Shown: positions 17,694-25,475 of the stretch, piece by piece
Numbering within the stretch: position 1 is the first letter of the stretch
How the letters are laid out: every line of letters starts with the position of its first letter
Assembly (NCBI GenBank): GCA_009602735.1
Contig: WELA01006538.1
Coordinates: forward strand, 1-64,000
Source of the DNA: Mesotaenium endlicherianum
Lineage: Eukaryota > Streptophyta > Zygnematophyceae > Zygnematales > Mesotaeniaceae
Direction of reading: 5' to 3'
Length of the DNA stretch: 64,000 nt
Made by a program: the position numbers and the translations under genes
The notes under the pieces: generated by a model
Databases searched by the model: none
Seen by the model: the letters and a program-made list of their open reading frames with translations, nothing else
What the model was told of the DNA's origin: nothing

Positions 17694-18572
17694 ATGAGCG
17701 TTACAGAACACTACTCCATCAAAGAGGTTGAATACCTAACCGGCATCAGCGCTTACAGTCTGAGAGCGTGGGAGAAACGCTACCGTGCCCTTCTGCCACA
17801 CCGTACGGTAACCAATATACGCTACTATGATGGTACCCAGCTACGCCGCCTGCTCAATATTGCTACCCTTCTGCCACTGGGACATAAAGCTTCCAGGCTG
17901 ATAGCATTGCCTGAAGAAGAACTGCAAAGTCTTGTTCTGAAAGCCACTGAGGCGCAGATTGACGCACCCATGCAGGCGCATATCAACAATATGGTAGCTG
18001 CTATGTTGTCTTTTGATGAAAATACGTTCGATAAAATCATCTCTTCGATGATCATCAAATTCGGACTGTATGAGGCTATGTTGCAACTTATTTACCCCTT
18101 CCTGCGCAAAACGGGCGTACTATGGACTACCAGTAACACCACCCCTGCGCAAGAGCATTTTGCCAGCAATCTCCTGCAACGAAAAATCCAGTCCGCCCTG
18201 GACGCCCTTCCATGCGCAAGTGATCTATCCAAACGTTTCCTGCTGTTCCTGCCACCCGGAGAAATGCACGAGATCGGACTTTTACTGAGCGATTATATCA
18301 TCAGAAGCAAGGGGTTATCTACCATCTATCTCGGACGCGATTTGCCTTATGATAGCCTCGACTTTGCCGCGCAGCATGGCCGCGCTACGCACATGCTGAC
18401 CTTTCTGACATCTGTAACAGATGCCCTGCAGCACGCGGAACATCTTGGTAAAATAGCGCACAAACAGCATTGTCAATTGCTCATCTGCAGTACCCTTAAC
18501 CCCAACACAACGCCTGTCAGTGATCATATACATTGGTTAAAAGAACCCGGCGATCTGTTTACTTTTTTATAA
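17694..18572 (+). CDS. CarH/LitR-type MerR regulator with cobalamin-binding domain
   Basis: A 292-residue regulator. Residues 1-75 are a MerR-type winged helix ([24 protein letters not shown]). A helical cap follows, with the CarH W-x9-EH motif intact (Trp144, Glu154, His155 in [18 protein letters not shown]). The C-terminal Rossmann-like B12 domain has an E-x-H-x-x-G motif (GEMHEIG, His192) offering the lower axial histidine, then YLGRDLP. In CarH, adenosylcobalamin forms a DNA-bound tetramer that light dissociates. All key residues are present, so light/B12 sensing is plausible. It is divergent from folE and overlaps the DUF2256 gene tail-to-tail by 6 bp. Confidence 0.88.
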   Translation: MSVTEHYSIKEVEYLTGISAYSLRAWEKRYRALLPHRTVTNIRYYDGTQLRRLLNIATLLPLGHKASRLIALPEEELQSLVLKATEAQIDAPMQAHINNMVAAMLSFDENTFDKIISSMIIKFGLYEAMLQLIYPFLRKTGVLWTTSNTTPAQEHFASNLLQRKIQSALDALPCASDLSKRFLLFLPPGEMHEIGLLLSDYIIRSKGLSTIYLGRDLPYDSLDFAAQHGRATHMLTFLTSVTDALQHAEHLGKIAHKQHCQLLICSTLNPNTTPVSDHIHWLKEPGDLFTFL

Positions 18573-18719
18573 GCTCTTTTTACCTCTGAGCTTACGGCAC
18601 GCATCACTGCAATATTTGACCTCAGTCCAGTTATGCTGCCATTTTTTTCGCCAGGAAAAAGGACGCCTGCAAACGATACATAACTTCTGAGGCAGGGGCT
18701 TTCGATCTTTCAGCGGCAT
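18567..18719 (-). CDS. DUF2256 zinc-ribbon protein
   Basis: A 50-residue protein too short for usual gene callers. The DUF2256 pattern is complete: [19 protein letters not shown], then a Trp-containing linker and [15 protein letters not shown], giving CxxC...CxxxC zinc ligands. Function unknown; the family is repeatedly found beside photolyase/cryptochrome and LitR/CarH genes (from memory). Its start lies 21 bp from operator B, divergent from an SDR gene, and it overlaps the end of the MerR-B12 gene by 6 bp. Confidence 0.88.
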   Translation of the reverse strand: MPLKDRKPLPQKLCIVCRRPFSWRKKWQHNWTEVKYCSDACRKLRGKKSL

Positions 18720-18739
18720 GGTGGACCCTTTAAATTTTA

Positions 18740-18771
18740 TTGTCTATTTAATTTATCATAAATTTAGACAA
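18740..18771. promoter_or_regulatory. putative operator B, DUF2256 / SDR divergent region
   Basis: TTGTCTA (18740-18746) and TAGACAA (18765-18771) are a perfect inverted 7-mer, extended inwards by AT-rich matches (TTTA-type bases on both sides). It sits in the 119-bp divergent promoter region of the DUF2256 gene and the SDR gene. Confidence 0.6.
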
Positions 18772-18838
18772 AAAATAATACCCCTTTAAGCGCTCTCCGC
18801 TTACCCCCAATTAATCAATCAATATAAAAATATCATTC

Positions 18839-19549
18839 ATGGAACTTGCACTCATCACCGGCGTCAGCAGGCAACAGGGCCTTGGCCTGGAAACGGCAAA
18901 ACAGTTAAAGAATAAAGGCTTTGAAGTAATTATTACGGCCAGGGACCTGGAAACAGCCAGGCAACTGGCTGCGCCACATGATCTGAAAGCGCTTGCCATC
19001 GACGTCCGCAACGAACAAAGCATTGCAGGAGCTGCCCGGCAGGTGGAGCTGGATTTTGGAAGGCTTGATGTGCTTGTGAACAATGCAGGAGGCTATTACG
19101 ACCAGGGAGGAACAGTGCTGGGTACAGATATGGAATATGTAGCAAATGCACTCGATACCAACCTGATGGGAGCCTGGCGTATGATCAAAGCTTTTAAGCC
19201 CTTGCTCATCAAGAGCCGAAACCCTCGTATTGTAAATGTGTCAAGCGGCGCCGGATCTTTCTCAGATGAAGTTTTTGGGATGGCAGTCAACCCCGGCGGC
19301 GTACCTGCTTATGGAATTTCCAAGCTGGCACTCAATGGGCTTACGATAAAATGCGCCCGTGAATTCACCGCAGACAGTATCAAAATAAATTCGGTTTGTC
19401 CGGGTTTTGTGGCCACCTACCCCGGTACCGAAAATTGGGGCGCCAGGCCTGTTAGCGAGGGAGCTGCCGGCATCGTGTGGGCTGCCTCATTGCCGGCTGA
19501 CGGGCCCACCGGTCAGTTTTTCAGGGATGGGAAAGTAATTCCCTGGTAA
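18839..19549 (+). CDS. short-chain dehydrogenase/reductase
   Basis: A 236-residue SDR. The nucleotide-binding turn is TGVSRQQGLG (residues 7-16), followed by NNAG (81-84), Ser135/136 in NVSSGAG and the catalytic pair Tyr158/Lys162 (YGISK); the catalytic set is complete, so it should be an active NAD(P)H-dependent oxidoreductase, similar to carbonyl-reductase-like SDRs. Substrate unknown. Transcribed away from DUF2256 from the operator B region, so probably part of the same regulon; it converges on a second, atypical SDR. Confidence 0.85.
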   Translation: MELALITGVSRQQGLGLETAKQLKNKGFEVIITARDLETARQLAAPHDLKALAIDVRNEQSIAGAARQVELDFGRLDVLVNNAGGYYDQGGTVLGTDMEYVANALDTNLMGAWRMIKAFKPLLIKSRNPRIVNVSSGAGSFSDEVFGMAVNPGGVPAYGISKLALNGLTIKCAREFTADSIKINSVCPGFVATYPGTENWGARPVSEGAAGIVWAASLPADGPTGQFFRDGKVIPW

Positions 19550-19618
19550 CGCAGAGAACAGCAGAATTAACGCTTACAGGCAGTATGTCTTTTTAAAGGT
19601 TAAAGTGCTGCCATGTAA

Positions 19619-20317
19619 TCAGGGAAGCGCAATAGCCGATAAGCCTCCGTCAACATGCATGGTTTGGGCAGTGATCCAACCGGCATGATCGCCCAGTAAA
19701 AACATCGCCGCCGCCGCTATATCCTGCGCTTCGCCCACACGTTGAAGCGGATGTCTGCCCGAATGCTGCCTCAATTTTTCCTCTGAATTCAACAAGCCTG
19801 CGGTAAGCGGCGTGTTGGTGAGCGACGGAGCTACACAGTTAACCCTGATCACAGGTGCCAGCTCTGCGGCCAATGCCTTCGTTAACCCTTCAATAGCTCC
19901 TTTGCAGGCTGCAACACTTGCATGAAAGGGAAAACCCCGGCCGGCAGCCACGCTGGAGAACAATACCACCGACCCTCTCCCGTTCTCTTTCATGAAAGGA
20001 ACCACATGCTGTAGTACTTTCAAGGCACCCACTACCTGCAAACGATAGTCTGCCTCATAGTCGGCCAGCGCTGTACGGTTGAATGATCTCAGTCTCAGGC
20101 TACCGGGACAATATACCACGCCATCCAGCCTGGCGGGAAGAAAAGCAAAATCAACCTCATCGGAGGTAACATCCAGGTAATGGTAGGATAAACGATCCTT
20201 ACTTTCTTTTTTATTGCGGCAGTAAGTGGCGAAGACCCGATGCCCTTCCATGTAGAGCATCTCTGCGATCTGCTTGCCAATGCCGGAAGAACCCCCAACG
20301 ACTAAATAAGATTTCAT
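19619..20317 (-). CDS. atypical SDR without the catalytic tyrosine
   Basis: A 232-residue SDR. The cofactor loop GGSSGIG (8-14) is canonical. The catalytic Ser is in SSVAAGRG (about 121-122) and Lys139 is present, but the Tyr expected at 135 is Val (HASVAACK), and NNAG is replaced by YCPGS. The C-terminal CVAPSLTNTPLT and HVDGGLSAI are normal. So it probably binds a dinucleotide but uses different chemistry or has a regulatory role. It lies downstream of operator C on the minus strand. Confidence 0.82.
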   Translation of the reverse strand: MKSYLVVGGSSGIGKQIAEMLYMEGHRVFATYCRNKKESKDRLSYHYLDVTSDEVDFAFLPARLDGVVYCPGSLRLRSFNRTALADYEADYRLQVVGALKVLQHVVPFMKENGRGSVVLFSSVAAGRGFPFHASVAACKGAIEGLTKALAAELAPVIRVNCVAPSLTNTPLTAGLLNSEEKLRQHSGRHPLQRVGEAQDIAAAAMFLLGDHAGWITAQTMHVDGGLSAIALP

Positions 20318-20373
20318 AAATGTGATTGAACCATTGTTTGATTGTAGAACAGAGTTGTTGCTCCTTGCAAACG

Positions 20374-20401
20374 GTCTAACAAATTTAGAAAATTCTTAGA
20401 C
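20374..20401. promoter_or_regulatory. putative operator C upstream of the atypical SDR
   Basis: GTCTAAC (20374-20380) and CTTAGAC (20395-20401) are inverted half-sites (6 of 7) with centres 21 bp apart, the same spacing as operator A. They lie 57-84 bp before the minus-strand SDR start. Confidence 0.5.
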
Positions 20402-20532
20402 ATATTCATATAATTTGTGTAGCCTTCCGTGTTGCTGCTTATATCCAGATAACCTATCTCTTATGGGTAAGTTTTGCTTCTGCATTGAATCATGCACTGA
20501 TACAACTCAATCATTAATGCCTGGGGAGGCTT

Positions 20533-20603
20533 TTGTCTAATTTATATTAAAAATAAATTCTACTAAATTAGTTTATTTTGGCTATAAAGTTATTTCTGTC
20601 TAA
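20533..20603. promoter_or_regulatory. putative operator sites D/E upstream of the TetR-AarF genes
   Basis: TTGTCTAA at 20533-20540 overlaps CTAATTTA (20537-20544), which is the exact inverted complement of TAAATTAG at 20564-20571; another GTCTAA is at 20598-20603. They lie in the 406-bp divergent region (20318-20723) about 120-190 bp before the TetR gene. No other gene is seen in that region. Confidence 0.45.
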
Positions 20604-20723
20604 TTTTACAAGTGAAAATAATCATCAAAAAAGGCGCACCCCAACCTTTCCGCAGCTTCATCACCTGAAAAGTTCATCCCGGCTTCCGGAAAATTCACCT
20701 GAGCGCCATTAAAAAAATGCGCT

Positions 20724-21380
20724 ATGAAAAAGAAAACAATTGACAAAAAAGAGCTGATGGAGCATTACAGCGATTATTTGTTAACAGAGGGCAAACCGCC
20801 GGTAAACGTTTATCAGTTCACAAAAAAGCTGGGGATCAGCGAAGACCATTTTTATCGCTATTTTACCAGTTTTGAGTCTCTGGAAAGTGAGTACCTGGTG
20901 TACTTCTTTCAGCAATCCCTTGAACTGGTAATCCAAACCGATGGCTACGATGCCATGAGCCCAAAAGAAAAACTACTTCACTTTTACTTTGTATTTTTCG
21001 AAAACCTGACGCTGAACCGCTCCCTGGTATTACACCTGCTCCGCGCTCCCCTGACCAATAAACTGCAGCAACTGCGACCTTTACACCGTCAATTCAATAC
21101 TTATATTCAGTCGGTTGGATTCAAGGAGCAGGGGTTCATTGCCAACGCGCCCGGAAAACTCAAACAGGTAAGCGAAAAAACAAGAACAGAGCTCATATGG
21201 GCGCACTTTCTGTCGGTCTTGCAATTCTGGAAAAATGACCGGTCACCCGGCTTTGAGAAGACAGACATGTACATAGAAAAATCCATAGAACTTGGTTTTG
21301 AAATCATCAATACTGCTATACTGGGTAAATTCTTCGACCTGGGAAAATTTCTTTGGTCTGAAAAAGTCCCTGCCATTTAA
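20724..21380 (+). CDS. TetR-like regulator
   Basis: A 218-residue protein with a divergent TetR-type N-terminal helix-turn-helix (VYQFTKKLGISEDHFYRYF, about residues 29-47) and an all-helical ligand/dimer domain rich in aromatic residues. It lies 26 bp before the ABC1 kinase gene, so the two form an operon. The pairing suggests it controls or responds to the kinase pathway; the ligand is unknown. Confidence 0.75.
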   Translation: MKKKTIDKKELMEHYSDYLLTEGKPPVNVYQFTKKLGISEDHFYRYFTSFESLESEYLVYFFQQSLELVIQTDGYDAMSPKEKLLHFYFVFFENLTLNRSLVLHLLRAPLTNKLQQLRPLHRQFNTYIQSVGFKEQGFIANAPGKLKQVSEKTRTELIWAHFLSVLQFWKNDRSPGFEKTDMYIEKSIELGFEIINTAILGKFFDLGKFLWSEKVPAI

Positions 21381-21406
21381 CGAGCAACACCAGCCAGGAG
21401 AACGAT

Positions 21407-22741
21407 ATGAAAACACTAGATAAGATACCGAAAAGAAAAATAGAACGGGTAGGCAACTTATTAAAAGCCGGCGCTAAAGTTGGTATCAATTACCTGCAAT
21501 ATTACGGCAGCAGGATATCTCTCGAAGATGAAGAAATAGCAAAAGAGCAACTGCACAAAAACAACGCACTCGATATTTACGACAGCCTGAAAACACTTAA
21601 GGGCTCTGCATTGAAAATAGCGCAGATGCTCAGCATGGAGAAAAACATCATGCCCCAGGCCTATGTTGAAACATTTTCCCTGTCGCAGTTCTCTGTGCCG
21701 CCGCTTTCAGGCGCCCTTATAAAGAAAACATTCCGTAAATACTTCGGTAAAAATCCGGAGGCGCTGTTCGATACATTTTCTGTGGAAGCCATAAATGCTG
21801 CCAGCATCGGACAGGTGCATCAGGCCGAGAAGAATGGCCGCCGGCTCGCAGTGAAGATCCAGTATCCCGGCGTGCGGGAAAGTATCTCGTCTGACCTGGC
21901 CATTGTAAAACCCATTGCCATGAAGATGTTCCACATAAAAAAAGAAGGCTCTGCAAAATATTTCGAAGAAGTGGAACAAAAGCTTCTTGAAGAAACAGAT
22001 TACCTTCTCGAATTAGAGCGCAGCAGACAGTTCGCCCACGATTGCCGGGAATTACCCGGCCTTCGTTTTCCCGGTTACTATCCTGAGTACTCCTGCGATA
22101 AGGTTCTGACAATGGACTGGATGGAAGGCGTACATTTTTCTGAATTTGTACAACGCACCAGCAATGAGCCGGAATGCTTGCATGCTTTGGGACAGACCTT
22201 ATGGGATTTTTATATGTACCAGATGCACGTACTCAAAAGACTCCATGCCGACCCCCACCCCGGCAACTTCCTGGTATCTGCTTCGCACGAACTGATTGTC
22301 ATTGATTTTGGCTGCATCAAAGAAATACCACCCGAATTTTATATCCCTTACTTTGAATTGGCCATAAGCAGCCATCTCAACAACCCTCGCTTTTTTGAAG
22401 AAAAACTCTATGAACTGGAGATTCTTTTGCCGGGCGACACGAATGAGGAAAAAGCTTTCTTCACCACACTTTTCCATGATATGCTGACTTTGTTTACCCG
22501 CCCTTTTAACGAAGAGTTTTTTGATTTTTCCGATAAGCGTTTTTTTGAAGCGATTGCTGCCATGGGGCAGCGCTATGCAAGCATGAGCCAGGTTCGGTCT
22601 ATGAATACCAACAGGGGTTCGAAACATTTTATCTACCTGAACAGAACCTTCTTTGGTCTTTATAATATGATGCATGCCTTGCGCCCGGGCAGGATAACCA
22701 TTCGGAATTATGAGCGCCTGAACAGGCCTGCTTCCCAATAA
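21407..22741 (+). CDS. ABC1/AarF (UbiB/COQ8-like) atypical kinase
   Basis: A 444-residue ABC1-family protein. The KxGQ motif is KIAQ (LKGSALKIAQMLS, about residue 66); the Ala-rich loop is AASIGQVHQA; the catalytic loop is LHADPHPGNFL and the metal motif VIDFG. Family members support ubiquinone or other isoprenoid-lipid pathways as ATPases/kinases. Bacteroidota use menaquinone, so the role here is open. Operon with the TetR-like gene; the photolyase remnant starts 25 bp after its stop, suggesting the operon once had a third gene. Confidence 0.88.
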   Translation: MKTLDKIPKRKIERVGNLLKAGAKVGINYLQYYGSRISLEDEEIAKEQLHKNNALDIYDSLKTLKGSALKIAQMLSMEKNIMPQAYVETFSLSQFSVPPLSGALIKKTFRKYFGKNPEALFDTFSVEAINAASIGQVHQAEKNGRRLAVKIQYPGVRESISSDLAIVKPIAMKMFHIKKEGSAKYFEEVEQKLLEETDYLLELERSRQFAHDCRELPGLRFPGYYPEYSCDKVLTMDWMEGVHFSEFVQRTSNEPECLHALGQTLWDFYMYQMHVLKRLHADPHPGNFLVSASHELIVIDFGCIKEIPPEFYIPYFELAISSHLNNPRFFEEKLYELEILLPGDTNEEKAFFTTLFHDMLTLFTRPFNEEFFDFSDKRFFEAIAAMGQRYASMSQVRSMNTNRGSKHFIYLNRTFFGLYNMMHALRPGRITIRNYERLNRPASQ

Positions 22742-22766
22742 TCTTTATGTATCCAACATTTTACGC

Positions 22767-23100
22767 TTGACTACCGCTGCCATCGTATTTCCTAATAGCT
22801 TTTCACCGGGCATCGATGAAGTATTATGAAGTTTATCTTCGATCAAACGGTTACCAGGTAGAGTATATCGAAGCAACGCAGGATATATCGGACATCAGGA
22901 GCCTCTTACAAACCTTCAAAACGATTGGTAATACACCTGTACGACCCGGTAGATGACTGGCTACACAAAAGGATCCAACTTTCGGCGAAAGACTTTAGGT
23001 TGCACTGGTATGACAACCGGCTTTTCCTCAGTTTATTCCTTAATATTCTTAACAATACAATTGAGTTATTTTTCCCGATACGGCAAATTTGTTTAACATC
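22767..23100 (+). pseudogene. decayed photolyase/cryptochrome (DPRP-type) gene remnant
   Basis: Three frame-broken pieces resemble the N-terminal domain of cryptochrome/photolyase-related proteins of Bacteroidota. Piece 1 (22767-22805) reads AAIVFPNSF, like the usual first strand. Piece 2 (22804-22926, another frame) has HRASMKYYEVYL and EYIEATQDISDIRSLL. Piece 3 (from 22925, +1 frame) has VIHLYDPVDDWLHKRI and ends around NRLFL. About 30 residues are missing between pieces 1 and 2, and all of the FAD-binding C-terminal part (several hundred residues) is absent. It is a host-type gene in decay, directly after the ABC1 kinase. Identification is from memory of the family. Confidence 0.65.
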
Positions 23101-23135
23101 TCCCGAATCTTACCAGGATGACCGACTTCGAGATG

Positions 23136-23747
23136 CTATGCGCGTTTAAAGGAACAAAAGAGGAAGTTTTGGACGGTGTGGAAGGGCGTCTCATGGTCTT
23201 CGGTGATGCATTTGATTTTGTTGAAGCCATTGTGTAGTTCCCCGGACAGGGTTTCCTCCGTGTATCGGTGGACAGGAAGACCACTGCATTTGTCCGGTCC
23301 TTTGTCCGAGAAGGTGCCAATGACGAGGTAGCCACCTAAAGGGAGGGCGGTGCGAGCATGGTCAAGGTAGTTGGATACTTGGGGTGCAGTAGTAAGGAAG
23401 TGGAAGGTGGCGCGGTCATGCCAAAGATCATAGGGGTGCGGCGGCTCGAAGTCGGCAATGTCGGCAACGATCCATTGTACAAGGGCGGCTTTTTCACCGA
23501 GCCGGTCTTGCGCGCGTTTGATGGCTTCTTCCGAGATATCCAGGACAGTGATATCCTTGTAGCCTTTTTCTAATAGCAACTCGGCGAGCCGGCTTTCGCC
23601 TCCGCCTATGTCGATGATCCGGGCATTTCGGGGGAGCCGGAAAGTGTCGATGAAATCGAGGGAGGTGGCGGGCGTTTCCTGGGTCCAGCTGAGCTGAGCT
23701 GGTGTCTTGTGCCGATAGATATGATCCCAATGGCTGCGCTTATCCAT
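23136..23747 (-). CDS. class I SAM-dependent methyltransferase
   Basis: A 203-residue methyltransferase. Motif I is IIDIGGGESRLAELLL (about residue 40), motif II VLDISEEAI, followed by WIVADIADFEPP and the FHFLTTAPQ segment. Similar proteins are annotated only as small-molecule methyltransferases. ATG 23747 is chosen; a longer frame up to 23969 merely reads through the antisense of a tRNA gene. A strong hairpin (23841-23877) separates it from the tRNA. Confidence 0.82.
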   Translation of the reverse strand: MDKRSHWDHIYRHKTPAQLSWTQETPATSLDFIDTFRLPRNARIIDIGGGESRLAELLLEKGYKDITVLDISEEAIKRAQDRLGEKAALVQWIVADIADFEPPHPYDLWHDRATFHFLTTAPQVSNYLDHARTALPLGGYLVIGTFSDKGPDKCSGLPVHRYTEETLSGELHNGFNKIKCITEDHETPFHTVQNFLFCSFKRA

Positions 23748-23840
23748 ACAACAAAGATAGGCCATCCGGGTCAAATTTGGACTTGGAATGGGCATCGTCA
23801 GCGGACTTGTAGCCTTCTGTTCATCATTCCCCCGAAATAC

Positions 23841-23877
23841 AAAGACTCTTGTAATTAATTTATTTACAAGAGTCTTT
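23841..23877 (-). terminator. terminator after tRNA-Leu
   Basis: A 14-bp perfect stem AAAGACTCTTGTAA / TTACAAGAGTCTTT (23841-23854 with 23864-23877) lies 12 bp past the tRNA-Leu 3' end on the minus strand. Confidence 0.7.
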
Positions 23878-23889
23878 ATTGATGCGATG

Positions 23890-23975
23890 TGCCCCAGACG
23901 GGAATCGAACCCGTACTCGCGTTTCGGCGAACAGGATTTTAAGTCCTGCGTGTCTACCAGTTCCACCACCGGGGC
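23890..23975 (-). tRNA. tRNA-Leu (UAA)
   Basis: An 86-nt class II tRNA. Acceptor arms GCCCCGG and CTGGGGC pair with discriminator A; the anticodon loop is CTTAAAA (anticodon UAA); a long variable arm and GGTTCGATTCC T-arm are present. CCA is not encoded. Confidence 0.95.
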
Positions 23976-23982
23976 AGACTAC

Positions 23983-24007
23983 AAAAAAAATCCCGCTCGA
24001 GGCGGGA
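23983..24007 (-). terminator. rho-independent terminator between the two tRNAs
   Basis: On the minus strand a 6-bp GC stem TCCCGC/GCGGGA with a 5-nt loop is followed by eight Us (A-run 23983-23990). It lies 4 bp after tRNA-Gly and 7 bp before tRNA-Leu. Confidence 0.7.
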
Positions 24008-24011
24008 CTAG

Positions 24012-24037
24012 AGCGGAAGACCGGGCTCGAACCGGCC

Positions 24038-24069
<32 letters not shown>

Positions 24070-24084
24070 ATGAGCTACTTCCGC
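24012..24084 (-). tRNA. tRNA-Gly (GCC)
   Basis: A 73-nt tRNA. Acceptor GCGGAAG/CTTCCGC with discriminator U, D-arm AGCTCATTTGGTAGAGC, anticodon loop TTGCCAA (anticodon GCC), T-arm GGTTCGAGCCC. CCA is not encoded. Confidence 0.96.
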
Positions 24085-24169
24085 GATTGTTTGTTTAAGA
24101 ACTAAATTGGGAGTGCAAAAATAGGATTCTGCGATTAACAGCCAAATTTTTCTTGCAGTCTCCCGGTGT

Positions 24170-24373
24170 TTATTTGTACTCCGGTGTGTACTTGGAACTT
24201 CCCTGGATCTCAATATCGGGCTTGCCTTTATAACGCTGGTGATACAAACGATAACATCCGCCTAATACAAATGCCAGCATGCAAAATACCTGCAGGTAAA
24301 ACAGAAATCTTGATGAATTTACCCAGTTTTTGGTAAAATCTTTTTCTCCTACGTTGTTCGTTTCGTTTGACAT
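24170..24373 (-). CDS. small single-TM protein
   Basis: A 67-residue protein with a polar N-terminus, one hydrophobic segment (FLFYLQVFCMLAFVLGGCY, about 23-41) and a charged tail. No family recognised. A TATTTTTG -7-like element (24391-24398, minus strand) precedes the ATG by 17 bp, supporting a start here instead of a longer frame. Confidence 0.6.
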   Translation of the reverse strand: MSNETNNVGEKDFTKNWVNSSRFLFYLQVFCMLAFVLGGCYRLYHQRYKGKPDIEIQGSSKYTPEYK

Positions 24374-24414
24374 ATTTTCTGATTGCTTTGCAAAAATAAG
24401 GCGGGCTTCACAAA

Positions 24415-25443
24415 TTATAAAACCTTCTTTTGAATAATATCCCGGAAACGGGTTTTCCGCTTCACAAAATATTGCCACACAATCGTACCTCCATATACAC
24501 CGTCTAACCCACGCAAAGGCCGCCGCTGCTCGCTTCTACGTATCCCACCCCTTTTCAGCCAAAGTCCGTGCACAGCAAAATGCGCCTTGAAAATAGCCGT
24601 AAAAAAATCCACATCACCCTGCAACAATCCCTTTATCGCCGATATGCCATCGAGCACCAGCCGCAAAGGCAGTTTCCATAATTTCTCATTCCAGGGCAGG
24701 TTCTTGTGCAACATCAACAGGTTATTACGGAAATTCAAAAAAACCTTTCTTCCTCCGCGCGGCAAAGTGCCGGCCCCTACATGGTATACCACCGAAGCAG
24801 GGCACGACATGATCTTATACCCGGCCAGTTGCAGGCGCCAACAGAGATCAATCTCTTCCTGGTGCGCAAAAAATGAAGCGTCGAGTCCGCCCATGGCGTG
24901 ATAAAGTTCCGCTCGTATGAACATAGCTGCTCCCGATGCCCAGAAAACAGGGATCGTATCATTGTATTGCTGCTCATCGGGCTCACAAACATCGAAGATC
25001 CGGCCACGCGAAAAAGGATAACCCAACGAATCGATCCACCCGCCGGCCGCACCCGCGTATTCAAACATACCCGGCTCTTTGTATGACAATAATTTAGGCT
25101 GACAGGCCGCAATCTTTGCATCGCTTTCCATGACACCGATCACCGGTTCAATCCAACCGGGCGTCACACACACATCGGAATTAAGCAACACATAATAGTC
25201 GGCCTTCACCAGGCGCAGGGCCCAGTTATAACCGCCGGCAAAACCTTCATTGGTATCATGTATAAGCGCTTCCACGCCCGGAAATGAACTACGCAAGTAT
25301 TCAAGCGAGTCATCGGTAGATGCATTATCAGCCACCACCACCCTTACACCAGGGTAAGTGGAAGCCAGCACAGAAGGCAGGAACTGCTCCAGGTAATGCC
25401 TGCCATTATAATTCAGGATAACGACTGCTACACTCGGATTCAA
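24415..25443 (-). CDS. family 2 glycosyltransferase
   Basis: A 342-residue GT-A fold enzyme. VVILNYNGRHYLEQFLPS opens the nucleotide-sugar domain, with DNASTDDSLEYL, a DxD-type LLNSDVCVTPGW (about 89-95) and FFAHQEEIDLCWRLQLAGY near residue 195; the C-terminal part has an amphipathic/hydrophobic stretch. Such rhamnosyl/glycosyltransferase-like enzymes build surface polysaccharides. The start is TTG 25443: a stop lies two codons upstream and no ATG precedes the conserved strand. Confidence 0.86.
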   Translation of the reverse strand: MNPSVAVVILNYNGRHYLEQFLPSVLASTYPGVRVVVADNASTDDSLEYLRSSFPGVEALIHDTNEGFAGGYNWALRLVKADYYVLLNSDVCVTPGWIEPVIGVMESDAKIAACQPKLLSYKEPGMFEYAGAAGGWIDSLGYPFSRGRIFDVCEPDEQQYNDTIPVFWASGAAMFIRAELYHAMGGLDASFFAHQEEIDLCWRLQLAGYKIMSCPASVVYHVGAGTLPRGGRKVFLNFRNNLLMLHKNLPWNEKLWKLPLRLVLDGISAIKGLLQGDVDFFTAIFKAHFAVHGLWLKRGGIRRSEQRRPLRGLDGVYGGTIVWQYFVKRKTRFRDIIQKKVL

Positions 25444-25475
25444 CGATCAGGTGATTTTGTGCGAAAATAAGGCAT

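Noticed and set aside
23748-23969. N-terminal extension of the methyltransferase frame
   Set aside because: It is the translation of tRNA-Leu DNA and the following terminator; the real ATG is at 23747.
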